Positions 18,841 to 27,595 of a stretch of DNA of 64,000 nucleotides are shown here, piece after piece. The notes beneath the pieces are model-generated. The model had not been told where the DNA came from. It made no database searches and saw only the letters and a program-made list of their open reading frames with translations. The position numbers and the translations under genes are program-made. Source of the stretch: Lichenicola cladoniae (GTDB lineage Bacteria; Pseudomonadota; Alphaproteobacteria; Acetobacterales; Acetobacteraceae). Location of the stretch: contig NZ_CP053708.1 in assembly GCF_013201075.1 (NCBI RefSeq), forward strand, positions 3,229,501-3,293,500, read 5' to 3'. The first letter of the stretch is position 1; every line of letters begins with the position of its first letter.

Positions 18841-20574
18841 TCAGCGAGCAGGCGGTGTCAGCACGCTTCCGTTTTGACGTGGCAGACGTCCGCCGGGATC
18901 GCAGTCGTTCGTGTTCGTCATCGTCGACAGCACGCTGTCTGTCGCGGTTTCCGTGCGGGTGATGCATCCGGTTTTCGTATCCCCCGACAGATATCTGGCG
19001 CTGCTGCTGCCTGAATGAGCCGTCACCGCGCCCGCGGCGTTGAAGGAGAGCAGGTCGCTCGGGCTTACCGTTTCGCTGATCGCACTCGCCGTGACGGGGA
19101 TGCCGTTCCCCAGCGTCAGACGTCCGGACTCGAGCGCCTGGGTCACCGTGGTCGCCTGCGTCGCGCTGCCATCGGCCGCCACCAGATACCGGAAATGCAC
19201 ATCCAGCGGATAGGATGACGCGCGCGCCACGACGCTACTGCCGGACCCAGTCTTGGTCGTTACCGTGGTGACGGTATCGGTCCGCTGCAGGATCGCCTGG
19301 TCATCCAGCAGATCGGTCACGTCGAAGGTCTGCGCGTTCGAGAACCGGCCGGTCTGTTCCACCGTCGTCACCACCGGTCCGTGCGATGTGAGCAGATACC
19401 CGCTGATCGCATAGTCATGCGTGGAGCCCGTGGTGATCGTGCCTTTCGACTCGCCGTTCGTCGTAACGACGCCGTTCGTCACCACCGGGCTCGCAGCGCC
19501 GAGCGTGTTCCGGGTGACGGCGCCACGCAGGTTGCTGCCGTGATGATCGAGCGTGAGATAGAGCGTCCCGGTGACCGAGAAGCGGTTGTCGGCGCCGGTG
19601 ACCGAGAGCGAAACGGTGTGCGGCCTGCCGTCGTCCACGACACCGGCAAATGGCGTCAGGTCGACGCTGGTCGGGTGGAACGCCAGCGTCTGCACCCCCG
19701 GTATCGGCTGCCAGAGGTACGGATCGATCCCGCCGGTATAGATCCACGGATAGACCGGAGCCACGCCGGCCTTTACGCCGTCTATCGAGATCAGGCCTTC
19801 GCGGAATGCGCCGCCGCCGCATGTTTCGAGCGGGCCGGACAGCGCATCGGGCACGCAGGTGTACCAGAATTCATCGCCGCCCTGGCTCTGTAGCAGGACG
19901 TCGATACGCGCCTTCTCCACGTTCGACGGGAGTATCCCGGTCCGCGACAGCGACTGCGTTTCGTCGGCGAGATCGGTGGTGCCCTGGCTGGGATCGTTAT
20001 TCAGCGGAATGACCAGGTCCGGGGTTTCGGGAGCCGGATCGGCCTTCGTCGCGGGGTAGAACAGCAGGGTCGAACTCGCCGTGATGGCGCTGGTATAGAC
20101 GCTGGTCTGGTAGTTCGCGATCAGCACATGGCCGGACTGGGCGGTTCTCAACAGGGCAGTGTCGTCGGTCAGGTCGCGCTCGACATGCCAGGCCGGTGCC
20201 AGCGTGGACCGTGGCTCGGACGTCGTACCGAACAGGACGTTGACGCCGCCGATGAACATCGAGGCGGTCCTGTCGAACTGCCGTCCGGCGGTCACCGAGA
20301 TATCCGCGGTCAGCACCACCTTGGCCCACGGTCCCGGACACGCGGCAGGCGGCGCATACGCAAAAGACACCGTGTCGGCCCCGAAGGTCGCGTTGCTGAA
20401 CAGCCGGACCGCACATGGGGTCCCGGCCGGACGCGTAATAGCCGGCTCGATCGGAGCCGGACTGCCGGTGCCGACCATCGGGGCGGCCTTTGCCGGGACG
20501 CTGCCTGCGGGGCAGCTGCTACCGAGAATCGTGCCGAGCATGATGGAGCCGAGCGAGCGAGATCCGAGACGCAT
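18841..20574 (-). CDS. Peptide N-glycanase A (PNGase A)-like secreted protein
   Basis: This 577-residue secreted protein (N-terminal hydrophobic segment with GSSC, ambiguous between lipobox and Sec cleavage) matches the PNGase A family. It has WAKVVLTADISVTAGRQFDR, ASMFIGGVNVLFGTTSEPR, WHVERDLTDDTALL and GHVLIANYQTSVYTSAI, followed by the second jelly-roll region (DPYLWQPIPGVQTLAFHPTSVDLTPFAG). Family members release N-linked glycans from glycopeptides, and plants and fungi are the best-known source. Activity here is inferred. The C-terminal third (Thr/Ser-rich beta structure) is less conserved. The gene stands alone between a terminator hairpin and a decayed MazEF locus. The N-glycoprotein would presumably be environmental or host-derived. 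Confidence 0.75.
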   Translation of the reverse strand: MRLGSRSLGSIMLGTILGSSCPAGSVPAKAAPMVGTGSPAPIEPAITRPAGTPCAVRLFSNATFGADTVSFAYAPPAACPGPWAKVVLTADISVTAGRQFDRTASMFIGGVNVLFGTTSEPRSTLAPAWHVERDLTDDTALLRTAQSGHVLIANYQTSVYTSAITASSTLLFYPATKADPAPETPDLVIPLNNDPSQGTTDLADETQSLSRTGILPSNVEKARIDVLLQSQGGDEFWYTCVPDALSGPLETCGGGAFREGLISIDGVKAGVAPVYPWIYTGGIDPYLWQPIPGVQTLAFHPTSVDLTPFAGVVDDGRPHTVSLSVTGADNRFSVTGTLYLTLDHHGSNLRGAVTRNTLGAASPVVTNGVVTTNGESKGTITTGSTHDYAISGYLLTSHGPVVTTVEQTGRFSNAQTFDVTDLLDDQAILQRTDTVTTVTTKTGSGSSVVARASSYPLDVHFRYLVAADGSATQATTVTQALESGRLTLGNGIPVTASAISETVSPSDLLSFNAAGAVTAHSGSSSARYLSGDTKTGCITRTETATDSVLSTMTNTNDCDPGGRLPRQNGSVLTPPAR

Positions 20575-20669
20575 GGTTGGCTTCTTGTTTATGTTGCTGA
20601 ATTATTCGTGCACAAGCCGGGCCAATACTCCACCTGTCGATATGCCGCCGGCCATCACGCTTCAGGAAG

Positions 20670-20762
20670 CTAGACGGGCCCACCAAGCGCCAGAAGCTCG
20701 TGGTCGGGTAGCACAGGCGCATGCCGACCCGCTCGCTGTCCGCTTTCGGCACGTGACCACTA
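20670..20762 (-). pseudogene. Possible MazF toxin remnant
   Basis: Directly after the MazE-like fragment, the minus strand gives GHVPKAD in one frame and GQRAGRHAPVLP in another. They resemble the MazF N-terminus (GHVP-x-AGD, then EQAG-x-RPALVLSP) with an internal deletion and frameshift. The frame ends at 20670. The match is short, so this rests mainly on its position after the antitoxin fragment. Confidence 0.3.
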
Positions 20763-20936
20763 TCACCAGGCTTCCTGACCGACGTGCGCTCCCACGTCGA
20801 TCGTGTCGTGACGGTTCTGGTCGGTGATCGCATCGATCGACGCGGCAGGAGAGTATTCAGCCTGCTGGATCGGCTCGATGATGAGCCGCCCATGCTTCTC
20901 ATGCACGTTCACAGGATCATCCAGGGGCGTTGACAC
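20763..20936 (-). pseudogene. Truncated MazE-type antitoxin remnant
   Basis: This is a 57-codon frame whose C-terminal part is plainly MazE-like: HEKHGRLIIEPIQ, then the toxin-binding tail AITDQNRHDTIDVGAHVGQEAW (family: ITPENRH-x-x-IDFG-x-x-VG-x-E). The N-terminal swapped-hairpin AbrB fold (RKMGNSQG...PK) is missing. The space where it should lie is occupied by the 3' end of the CNNM-type gene, 12 bases away. The deletion therefore removed the DNA-binding half. A GTG at 20936 could start the residual frame, but a working antitoxin is unlikely. Confidence 0.6.
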
Positions 20937-20948
20937 TGTAGAGACAAG

Positions 20949-22238
20949 TCAGTTTTCGGCGAGCGCCTGGCGGCTGGCACGAACCTTGTGCACGCGGCGG
21001 CCGTCCATCTCCAGAACCTCGAACAGCCAGCCCGAGAACGCGATCTTGTCGCCGAGCGCCGGAACGCGTCGCAGCAGGGCGAGGATAAGACCGCCGAGGG
21101 TGTGGTAGCTCCCCTCCGCCGGCAGGTCGACCAGGCCGAGCCGATCCTTGATCTCGTCGGCTGGCGAGGCACCGTCCAGGGTCAGCACCCCGTGGGTCAC
21201 GGTATGGCTTTGCGGCGTCGTACCTGCCTCCTGCTGTTCTCCGACGATCGCCTCGAACACGTCCGCCGCCGTGACCACGCCTTCGAAGCTGCCGTACTCG
21301 TCCAGCACCAGCACCATGCCGAGCGGATGCGAGCGCAGCTGCTCCAGCACGTCGAACGCGTTGATCGTATCCGGCACCACCACCGGCGGCAGCATCACCG
21401 CCTCGATCGTCAGCTTGCCGCCGTCGAGCAGCAGGTCGAGCACGTCCTTGGCGCGGATCAGCCCGACCGGATTGTCGATATCGCCGTCGCACACCACCAC
21501 GCGGGTATGGCCCGAGCTCTTGATGAAGGCACGCAGCGTCTCGGGGTCGGCACGGCGCTCGATCCAGACCAGCTCGTTGCGCGGAGTCATGATCGCCCTG
21601 ACCGGACGGTCGGCAAGGCGCAGGAGCCGCTCGATCATGTTGCGCTCCTCGATCTCGAGCACGCCCGCCTGCGCGCCCTCGGCGATCAGGGCCTTGAGCT
21701 CCTCCTCGGTCACCGTCTGCCGCCCCATCGCGGTGACGCCGATCAGCCGGAGCACCAGGCTCGAGGACCGGCCCAGCAGCCACACCACCGGTCCTGCAGC
21801 GCGCGACAACAGCAATAGCGGCAGCGACAGCCGGGCGGCGATCAGTTCGGGATGGCGCAGGGCGAGCTGCTTGGGCACCAGCTCGCCGAGTACCAGCATC
21901 AGCGACGTGATGACGATCACGCACAATGTCAGCGCCAGCTCGTGCGCGAACGGGGCGAGTGCCGGAATACGGGCCAGCTTCGGCGCCAGGTCGGCGGCGA
22001 TGCTGGCACCGCCGAACGTGCCTTCCAGGATGCTGACCAGGGTGATGCCGACCTGCACCGTCGGCAGGAAGCTCTGCGGATCGTCGGCCAGCAGCTTGGC
22101 GCGCTCGGCACCGGGAACGCCGCGCCTGACCAATACGGCGAGCCTGGCCCGGCGCGCCGAGATCAGGGCGAGTTCGCCCATTGCGAACACGCCGTTCAAC
22201 AGCACCAGGAGAAGGATAACGACCATCGAGAGAATCAT
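20949..22238 (-). CDS. CNNM/CorC-HlyC-type transporter with CBS domains
   Basis: This 429-residue inner-membrane protein has an N-terminal DUF21/CNNM domain (about residues 1-185: LLLVLLNGVFAMGELAL, LTLVSILEGTFGGASIA, LVLGELVPKQLAL). A CBS pair follows (IMTPRNELVWI, DNPVGLIRAKDVLDLLL, VLVLDEYGSFEGVVTAADVFEAIVG), then a C-terminal CorC/HlyC domain (GDKIAFSGWLFEVLEMDGRRVHKV). Relatives are annotated as haemolysin-like or Mg/Co transporters. Magnesium export or homeostasis is the better-supported role for CNNM proteins. The 3' end abuts the decayed MazE remnant. Confidence 0.92.
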   Translation of the reverse strand: MILSMVVILLLVLLNGVFAMGELALISARRARLAVLVRRGVPGAERAKLLADDPQSFLPTVQVGITLVSILEGTFGGASIAADLAPKLARIPALAPFAHELALTLCVIVITSLMLVLGELVPKQLALRHPELIAARLSLPLLLLSRAAGPVVWLLGRSSSLVLRLIGVTAMGRQTVTEEELKALIAEGAQAGVLEIEERNMIERLLRLADRPVRAIMTPRNELVWIERRADPETLRAFIKSSGHTRVVVCDGDIDNPVGLIRAKDVLDLLLDGGKLTIEAVMLPPVVVPDTINAFDVLEQLRSHPLGMVLVLDEYGSFEGVVTAADVFEAIVGEQQEAGTTPQSHTVTHGVLTLDGASPADEIKDRLGLVDLPAEGSYHTLGGLILALLRRVPALGDKIAFSGWLFEVLEMDGRRVHKVRASRQALAEN

Positions 22239-22272
22239 GGACGCATCTTAGACCAAGCAGCGGGTGCGAGCC

Positions 22273-23925
22273 TTATGCCTCGCGGTACCAGAGCAGGATA
22301 ATGCCGACCAGGATGAAGCAGAGCGGCCAGACCCAGCCCGCGATGCGTCCGCCGATACCCGGAAGCCGCAGCTCGAGCCAGCGTCCCCAGCCGGCCGCGA
22401 TGCCGGCCAGCGCCAGCGGCGTGTGGGTCAGCTCGATCAGTTCGGCATCCTTCACGTTGGCGATCTGATGGCTGTGGGTCAGCAGCAACGCGCCTCCGGC
22501 TGCGACCATCAGCGGAAACACCAGGGCGGCCCGGCGCGATCTGAGCCGTCCGGTCTGCACCGACCATTCGAAGCCCGCGAACACCAGGATCAGCACCACG
22601 AACAGCCGATGCTGCACCACCTCGACGTCCCGGAACGCCGCCATGAAATCCTCGTTCCCGAGCGGCCAGACCTCGGGGTCGGACCGCAGCAGCAGGAACA
22701 GCGCCAGTCCGATGAACACCACCGGCCAGTGACGCGCAGGCCTGAACCCCGCCTGTGCGATCAGCACCAGCAGCCCGATCATGATGACGAACAGGCCTGC
22801 CCAGTGATGGTTGTATTCCGACCAGGCGATGTCGTCGGCATTGCGCGGCGGCAGCGTACCGTCGCCGGGAACGAAGGCCGGTGCGGCGACGTGATGCGCG
22901 CGCGCGGCCTGGGCATCGATCTTGGCCTGCAAGGCTGGGATCGCCAGCACGTCATGATCCGGCGAGCGCAGTCGCGGCCAGACCGGAGCGTTGCGCTCGA
23001 TGATCTCGTGCCAGGTGACACGGTCCTGGGCAAGATCCACCGCCGGCGGCACCGAGGTCAGCGACGCGGCGGCAAAGAATATCGAGAAGCCCAGCCCGAT
23101 CTCGACCTCGGCGAACCGCTTCATCCGGATCACCGACGCGTCCGGATTGCGACGCAGGCGCTCGGTGACCATGAGATTGCCGAAGCCGAGAGCCAGCAGC
23201 CCCATGAACAGGCCGATCTTGGCGCCGACCATCACCCCGTAGGCAGTGCCGTAGAATGCCGGCAGCGAGCCGATATACACGATGAACATGGTGATGCCGG
23301 ACGCCAGGATGCAGGCGACGCCCAGCATCGACAGCCTGGAAAACCGTGCGCCGACCCGACGCCAGCCGACACCGTCATGCACCTCGCCCAGGGCGATCAG
23401 GAACGACGGGATGCCGCCGATCCAGATGGCAGCACCGAGCTGGTGCAGCCACTCGACGACCAGCAGCAATGTCGATTGCTCGAGTCGCGCGGCCGCGTGG
23501 GTCGTTGCGGTTGCCGCCGCCAGCTCGATCGCCACAAGTCCGAGCAGGAGCGCACTCGGCACCTGCCTGCCGGTCGGCCGCATGGTGCAGGCGGCAATCA
23601 CCAGCGCGGAGCCGATCTTCACGAGTGCCGCGACAGCGAAGTTCGCCTGCATCACGTCGAGAAACGACAGGTCGACCGTCGACATCAGCACGGCGACCTG
23701 CAGCCCGTTGCCGACCGTTTCAACAAGCGCCATCGCGATGGCGCTCCAGAAGGTCAACCGCATGATGCGCGACAGGATGCGTTGGCCGTTGGCCAGCTCG
23801 GTCACGAACGGCCTGGCGAGCAGCACCAGGAACAGCACCCCACCCAGCGCCATCGACTGGGCAACGATCGTCAGCGCATGCAGAATGATGCTGAGATAGC
23901 CGAACAGGTCGACGAGCAGTGCCAC
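22273..23925 (-). CDS. copD: CopD-family copper resistance membrane protein
   Basis: This 550-residue multi-helix inner-membrane protein has the CopD region in its N-terminal half (EWLHQLGAAIWIGGIPSFLIAL, with conserved Trp/His). Later segments include SEYNHHWAGLFVI, VVQHRLFVVLIL and LLLTHSHQIANVKDAELIELTHTPLA, rich in membrane-facing His that could carry copper. Longer than classic CopD (about 310), it looks like a CopD plus a C-terminal extension. The GTG at 23925 is chosen because the frame further up overlaps copC. It follows copC by 10 bases in an operon. Confidence 0.82.
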   Translation of the reverse strand: MALLVDLFGYLSIILHALTIVAQSMALGGVLFLVLLARPFVTELANGQRILSRIMRLTFWSAIAMALVETVGNGLQVAVLMSTVDLSFLDVMQANFAVAALVKIGSALVIAACTMRPTGRQVPSALLLGLVAIELAAATATTHAAARLEQSTLLLVVEWLHQLGAAIWIGGIPSFLIALGEVHDGVGWRRVGARFSRLSMLGVACILASGITMFIVYIGSLPAFYGTAYGVMVGAKIGLFMGLLALGFGNLMVTERLRRNPDASVIRMKRFAEVEIGLGFSIFFAAASLTSVPPAVDLAQDRVTWHEIIERNAPVWPRLRSPDHDVLAIPALQAKIDAQAARAHHVAAPAFVPGDGTLPPRNADDIAWSEYNHHWAGLFVIMIGLLVLIAQAGFRPARHWPVVFIGLALFLLLRSDPEVWPLGNEDFMAAFRDVEVVQHRLFVVLILVFAGFEWSVQTGRLRSRRAALVFPLMVAAGGALLLTHSHQIANVKDAELIELTHTPLALAGIAAGWGRWLELRLPGIGGRIAGWVWPLCFILVGIILLWYREA

Positions 23926-23935
23926 GGCGAGGAGC

Positions 23936-24310
23936 CTACTTCTCGACGACGGTGAACGGCACGTCGCCGCGGGTGATGTGGCCGTCCAGAGCCAGTGCCT
24001 GCCAGCGGAGCGTGTAGCTACCCGGAACAAGGTCGGCCTCGGCATCGAGCGCGTTGGTGGCGCTGGCCGGCGTCACCGTCAGGATGACCGGCTTGCCGCC
24101 CGGCCCGGTCAGGGTCAGGCGCGAGCGCTTGTGGTCAATCCGGCTGTTGTAGTTGAAGACGAGGGTCTGGTGGCCGCTGGCAATCGTGCCGCCGGGCGCC
24201 GGGGTGCTGGTGGTCAGGATGGCATGCGCCAGAGCGAGCTTCGGCAGCACGAGCAACATGCCAAAGGCAGCCAGCCGGACGGACGAGATAAAATAGGGAC
24301 GAAGGGTCAT
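23936..24310 (-). CDS. copC: CopC-family periplasmic copper-binding protein
   Basis: This is a 124-residue preprotein. After a signal peptide (LAAFGMLLVLPKLALA) the mature protein begins HAILTTSTPAPGG, the CopC start whose first His is a Cu(II) ligand. The C-terminal ALDGHITRGDVPFTV supplies the second conserved His. It would hand copper to CopD for import across the inner membrane. The ATG at 24310 gives the right signal peptide; the longer frame to 24508 is not needed. It diverges from the M23-like gene. Confidence 0.92.
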   Translation of the reverse strand: MTLRPYFISSVRLAAFGMLLVLPKLALAHAILTTSTPAPGGTIASGHQTLVFNYNSRIDHKRSRLTLTGPGGKPVILTVTPASATNALDAEADLVPGSYTLRWQALALDGHITRGDVPFTVVEK

Positions 24311-24421
24311 CGGCGGAATCCTGCGATGAGGGCCGCCTGGCTGACAGCGGCGTTCAATGGGGCGGGGCGCAATCGTCAGCGGCTCTAGGCCAAAAGATGC
24401 CGCGGTGGAACAGTGCGCCAA

Positions 24422-24952
24422 ATGAAAACTTCGAAGGGTCTGCCGTCCCGGTATATCGGCCTGGCGCTGTATTGCGTGGCCATCTGCACCACGTCGACGA
24501 CCGCGCACGCGTCATCGCCCGACCCGGCGGTGCCGCCTGCCCTGCATTATCCGTCGCCGGTTGCGGCACAATGCTACACCTCGCCGTTCGGCTGGCGGCA
24601 TTGGGTGGGCCCGATGGCGCCGGCGGGTTTCCATAACGGCATCGACCTGCCGGCCCCGGCGGGCGGCCTGGTGCGCGCTCCGATCGCCGGCACCGTGAGC
24701 CGGATCAGGCGGATGGGGATCGGTGGGCTGCAGGTCACCGTGGTGCATCCAGGCGGGCTGACCACGCTGTACGCTCATCTCGGGAGTGTGGTGCCTGCGC
24801 TTGCGGAAGGTCGATCCCGCCTCGCCGCCGGCGATCCGATCGGGCGGATCGGCAGGACCGGCGTCACCTACGGCACCCACCTGTTCTTCGCGATATTCGC
24901 CGAAGGGCACGCGATCGACCCGAACCTGCTGCTTCGGTTGCCTGCCTGCTGA
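24422..24952 (+). CDS. M23/LytM-like protein lacking one zinc ligand
   Basis: This 176-residue secreted protein has a signal peptide (GLALYCVAICTTSTTAHA) and a LytM/M23 domain. HNGIDLPAPAG supplies the first His and Asp ligands and LYAHLG the catalytic His. The final motif, normally HLHFE, reads GTHLFFAIF: the first His is kept but the second zinc ligand is Phe. The protein may therefore be a non-catalytic LytM, like EnvC or NlpD, which activate amidases. The ATG at 24422 is used; a GTG at 24413 is possible. A hairpin terminator follows, shared with the convergent decarboxylase gene. Confidence 0.82.
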   Translation: MKTSKGLPSRYIGLALYCVAICTTSTTAHASSPDPAVPPALHYPSPVAAQCYTSPFGWRHWVGPMAPAGFHNGIDLPAPAGGLVRAPIAGTVSRIRRMGIGGLQVTVVHPGGLTTLYAHLGSVVPALAEGRSRLAAGDPIGRIGRTGVTYGTHLFFAIFAEGHAIDPNLLLRLPAC

Positions 24953-24956
24953 TGGA

Positions 24957-24985
24957 ACCGTCCGGACGCTTAATTCCCGGACGGT
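24957..24985. terminator. Bidirectional hairpin between convergent genes
   Basis: ACCGTCCGG (24957-24965) is perfectly complementary to CCGGACGGT (24977-24985) across an 11-base AT-containing loop. It sits between the stops of the M23-like and decarboxylase genes. Confidence 0.65.
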
Positions 24986-24994
24986 CCCGGCGGC

Positions 24995-26149
24995 TCAGAT
25001 GTAGTGTTCGGCCAACGGTGCGAAACCGTTGAAACGGGTCGAGCAGTAGGTCGACACGTAGGCACCGGTCGATAGCAACTCGACCCGCTCGCCGGAGGCG
25101 AGGTCGAGCGGCAACCGGTAGTTGCTGCGCTCGTAGAGGATGTCGGCGCCGTCGCAGGTCGGTCCGGCGATCGCCACCGGGCCGAGCGCAGAGCCGTCAT
25201 GCGGCGTGCGGATCTGGTACTTGATCGACTCGCCCTCGGTCTCGGCCAGACCGCCGAAGCGGCCGATATCGAGATAGACCCAGCGCACGCTTTCCTGCGC
25301 ATCGTCCGGCAGTGCGCCCGGCAATGCACGTCGGCTGACCAGCACCACTTCGGAACTGACCACGCCCGCATCGCCGACGATGAACCGGCCCGGCTCGACG
25401 ATCGTTTCCGGCAGCGCATTGCCGAAATGCTTCGTCATCGCCCGGCCGATCGCCGTCGCGAACTGGTCGATCTCAGGCACGTCGTCGCGATACCGGGTGG
25501 GGAAGCCGCCACCCAGGTTGATCATGCGGATATCCAGTCCGGCCGCCGCCAGATCGGTGAACAGCATGGCGGCGCGGCCGATCGCCGCTTCATACGAAGC
25601 CGTGTCGGTCTGCTGGCTGCCGACATGGAACGAGAGGCCGAACGGATCCAGCCCCAGATCGCGGGCACGCAGCATCAGGGCCCGGGCATGCTCGACGGAG
25701 GTGCCGAACTTGCGCGACAGCGGCCAGTCGGCGCCGGCATTCTCGACCAACAGGCGGCAATAGACGCGGGCACCCGGCGCATGGATCGCCAGCTTGTCGA
25801 GTTCCTCGTCGCAGTCGAACGCGAACATGCTCACGCCTGCGGCATATGCGCTGGTGATGGCGCTCACCTTCTTGATGGTGTTGCCGAACGAGATCGCCGA
25901 CGAGTCGGCTCCGGCTTCGAGGCACATGCTGACCTCTTCCCAGCTGGCTGCATCGAAGCACGATCCGAGGGCGACGAGCCGCTGCAGGACAGGCAGGGCC
26001 GGATTGGCCTTCACCGCATAATAGATACGGGCGAGCGGCAGCGCCGCTTCAAGCTCGCAATAGCGCAGCTCGACCTGGTCGACATCGACGACCAGGCATG
26101 GCGTTGCCGGGATGCGATCAGCCAGAAATGACGCGATTTTAGGGTTCAT
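24995..26149 (-). CDS. Ornithine/lysine decarboxylase, fold-type III (eukaryotic type)
   Basis: This PLP enzyme of 384 residues would make putrescine from ornithine (or cadaverine from lysine). The PLP lysine is Lys47 in YYAVKANP. The His of SFHVGSQQ, the phosphate loop NLGGGFPTRY, EPGRFIVGDAG, and the active-site Cys and Asp in GPTCDGADIL are all present. The ATG at 26149 has GGAGG 9 bases upstream and is preferred over the ATG at 26158. In alphaproteobacteria this gene is often preceded by the speF RNA leader. The 5' region (26150-26400) has potential to fold, but I could not confirm that motif. Confidence 0.93.
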   Translation of the reverse strand: MNPKIASFLADRIPATPCLVVDVDQVELRYCELEAALPLARIYYAVKANPALPVLQRLVALGSCFDAASWEEVSMCLEAGADSSAISFGNTIKKVSAITSAYAAGVSMFAFDCDEELDKLAIHAPGARVYCRLLVENAGADWPLSRKFGTSVEHARALMLRARDLGLDPFGLSFHVGSQQTDTASYEAAIGRAAMLFTDLAAAGLDIRMINLGGGFPTRYRDDVPEIDQFATAIGRAMTKHFGNALPETIVEPGRFIVGDAGVVSSEVVLVSRRALPGALPDDAQESVRWVYLDIGRFGGLAETEGESIKYQIRTPHDGSALGPVAIAGPTCDGADILYERSNYRLPLDLASGERVELLSTGAYVSTYCSTRFNGFAPLAEHYI

Positions 26150-26497
26150 CGCACCCATCCTCCAGTTGTCATCCGCCTGTTGAGACAGCGGACGAGTTGC
26201 GAAACGGTCTAACGGACCAGCGACCAAGATCGGTACCGCAAGGGAACCCGATTGCCAGAACGCTTGACGTCGTTGCGTAACCTCAGAGGGCCAGTGGCAC
26301 GTGCGTGGCTGCGTGGGAGCAGGGATATGAGGCAACCGAACCCTTGATGCAACAGAAGATTCCGGATTTTGTGGCGGGGGTGTTCGTCACGGCCGACAGC
26401 GCCCGGCAGCCGCAACCGATTTCGGTTGGCGGACGTTGTTTTCAGCTGCATGACGAGCCGCCCGGGGCCTGGGCAAATCGATAACCGGGAGCCTTGC

Positions 26498-27595
26498 ATG
26501 GCACAGGTACGGGAACAGAGCCTGAACCAGGCACCGATGAAACAGCCTGAGTCAGGTGCCGACGATCGGCCCGACCAGACGCCGGGTGCACGGGACGACG
26601 TGGTGGAAACGCCGGTCGTGCCGTCCGAAGCAGACCGGGAACTCGGGCGAGGCGCCAAACAGCCGACCCACATCCCGTGGGCCGGATGGAAGAAGGTGCT
26701 CAAGCGCACCTTCTCCGAGATGATATCCGACCGGATCGGCCTGGCCGCTGCGGGCTGCGCCTTCTATGCAACGCTCGCCCTGTTTCCGGCGATCAGCACG
26801 ATGGTGTCGGTCTACGGACTGGCGTTCGACCCGAACACGGTCGAGCCGCAGCTCCGGGTGCTGCGCAACCTGTTGCCGCGGCCTGCCTTCCAGCTGATCT
26901 CCGAGCGGGTGCACACTCTGGTTGCCCAGCCGCGCGGCACCCTGACCATCAGCCTGATCATCGGCACGCTGATCACTCTGTGGTCCGCCTCGGCCGGGAC
27001 CAAGTCTATGATCGCCGCCCTCAACATCGCCTACGAGGAAGCGGAGACCCGGTCGTTCGTCCGGTTCCAGATCACCGCACTCAGCATGACGCTATGCGCG
27101 ATCCTCGGGGCGGCACTCGCCGTCGCTCTGCTCGTGTTCCTGCCCGCTGTGCTGGAGTTCATCCCGACGCATTTCGGGTTCGAGGCAGTCGAGGCCGGCA
27201 CACAGACCCTGCTCAGGCTCGGTAGCCCGGTGGTCATGCTGCTGTTCGTGGGCCTGGCATTCTCTCTGCTGTACCGGTTCGGTCCGTCGCGGCGCGTGGC
27301 GGGCTGGCACTGGATCACGCCGGGCTCGATGGTCGCCACCCTGCTGTGGCTGCTCGCCTCGATCGGCTTCTCATACTATGTGGGACACGTGGCCAGCTAC
27401 GACGCGACCTATGGTCCGCTTGGCGCGGTCGTCGGCATCATGATGTGGTTCTTCGTGACCGCCTACGTGGTCCTGCTCGGTGCCGAACTGAACGCGGAAC
27501 TCGAGCTTCAGACGGCGATGGACAGCACCGCCGGAACGCCGAGGCCTATCGGCCGGCGAGGTGCGTATGTGGCTGACCATGTTGCGGACGATTAA
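26498..27595 (+). CDS. YihY/BrkB-family inner-membrane protein
   Basis: This 365-residue protein has a polar, Pro/Glu-rich N-terminal tail of about 75 residues and then a six-helix YihY/virulence factor BrkB domain. Key segments are DRIGLAAAGCAFYATLALFPAIST, ITLWSASAGTKSMIAALNIAYEE, RFGPSRRVAGWHWITPGSMVATLLWLLAS and ATYGPLGAVVGIMMWFFVTAYVVLLGAELNAELE. Function is unproven; the family was once misannotated as RNase BN. GGGAG lies 6 bases before the ATG at 26498. Its 3' end overlaps the convergent RlpA gene by 50 bases. Confidence 0.92.
   Translation: MAQVREQSLNQAPMKQPESGADDRPDQTPGARDDVVETPVVPSEADRELGRGAKQPTHIPWAGWKKVLKRTFSEMISDRIGLAAAGCAFYATLALFPAISTMVSVYGLAFDPNTVEPQLRVLRNLLPRPAFQLISERVHTLVAQPRGTLTISLIIGTLITLWSASAGTKSMIAALNIAYEEAETRSFVRFQITALSMTLCAILGAALAVALLVFLPAVLEFIPTHFGFEAVEAGTQTLLRLGSPVVMLLFVGLAFSLLYRFGPSRRVAGWHWITPGSMVATLLWLLASIGFSYYVGHVASYDATYGPLGAVVGIMMWFFVTAYVVLLGAELNAELELQTAMDSTAGTPRPIGRRGAYVADHVADD

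Noticed and set aside
22264-23955. Plus-strand open frame of 563 codons
   Set aside because: Antisense of copD. The real gene on the minus strand has membrane segments and CopD motifs.
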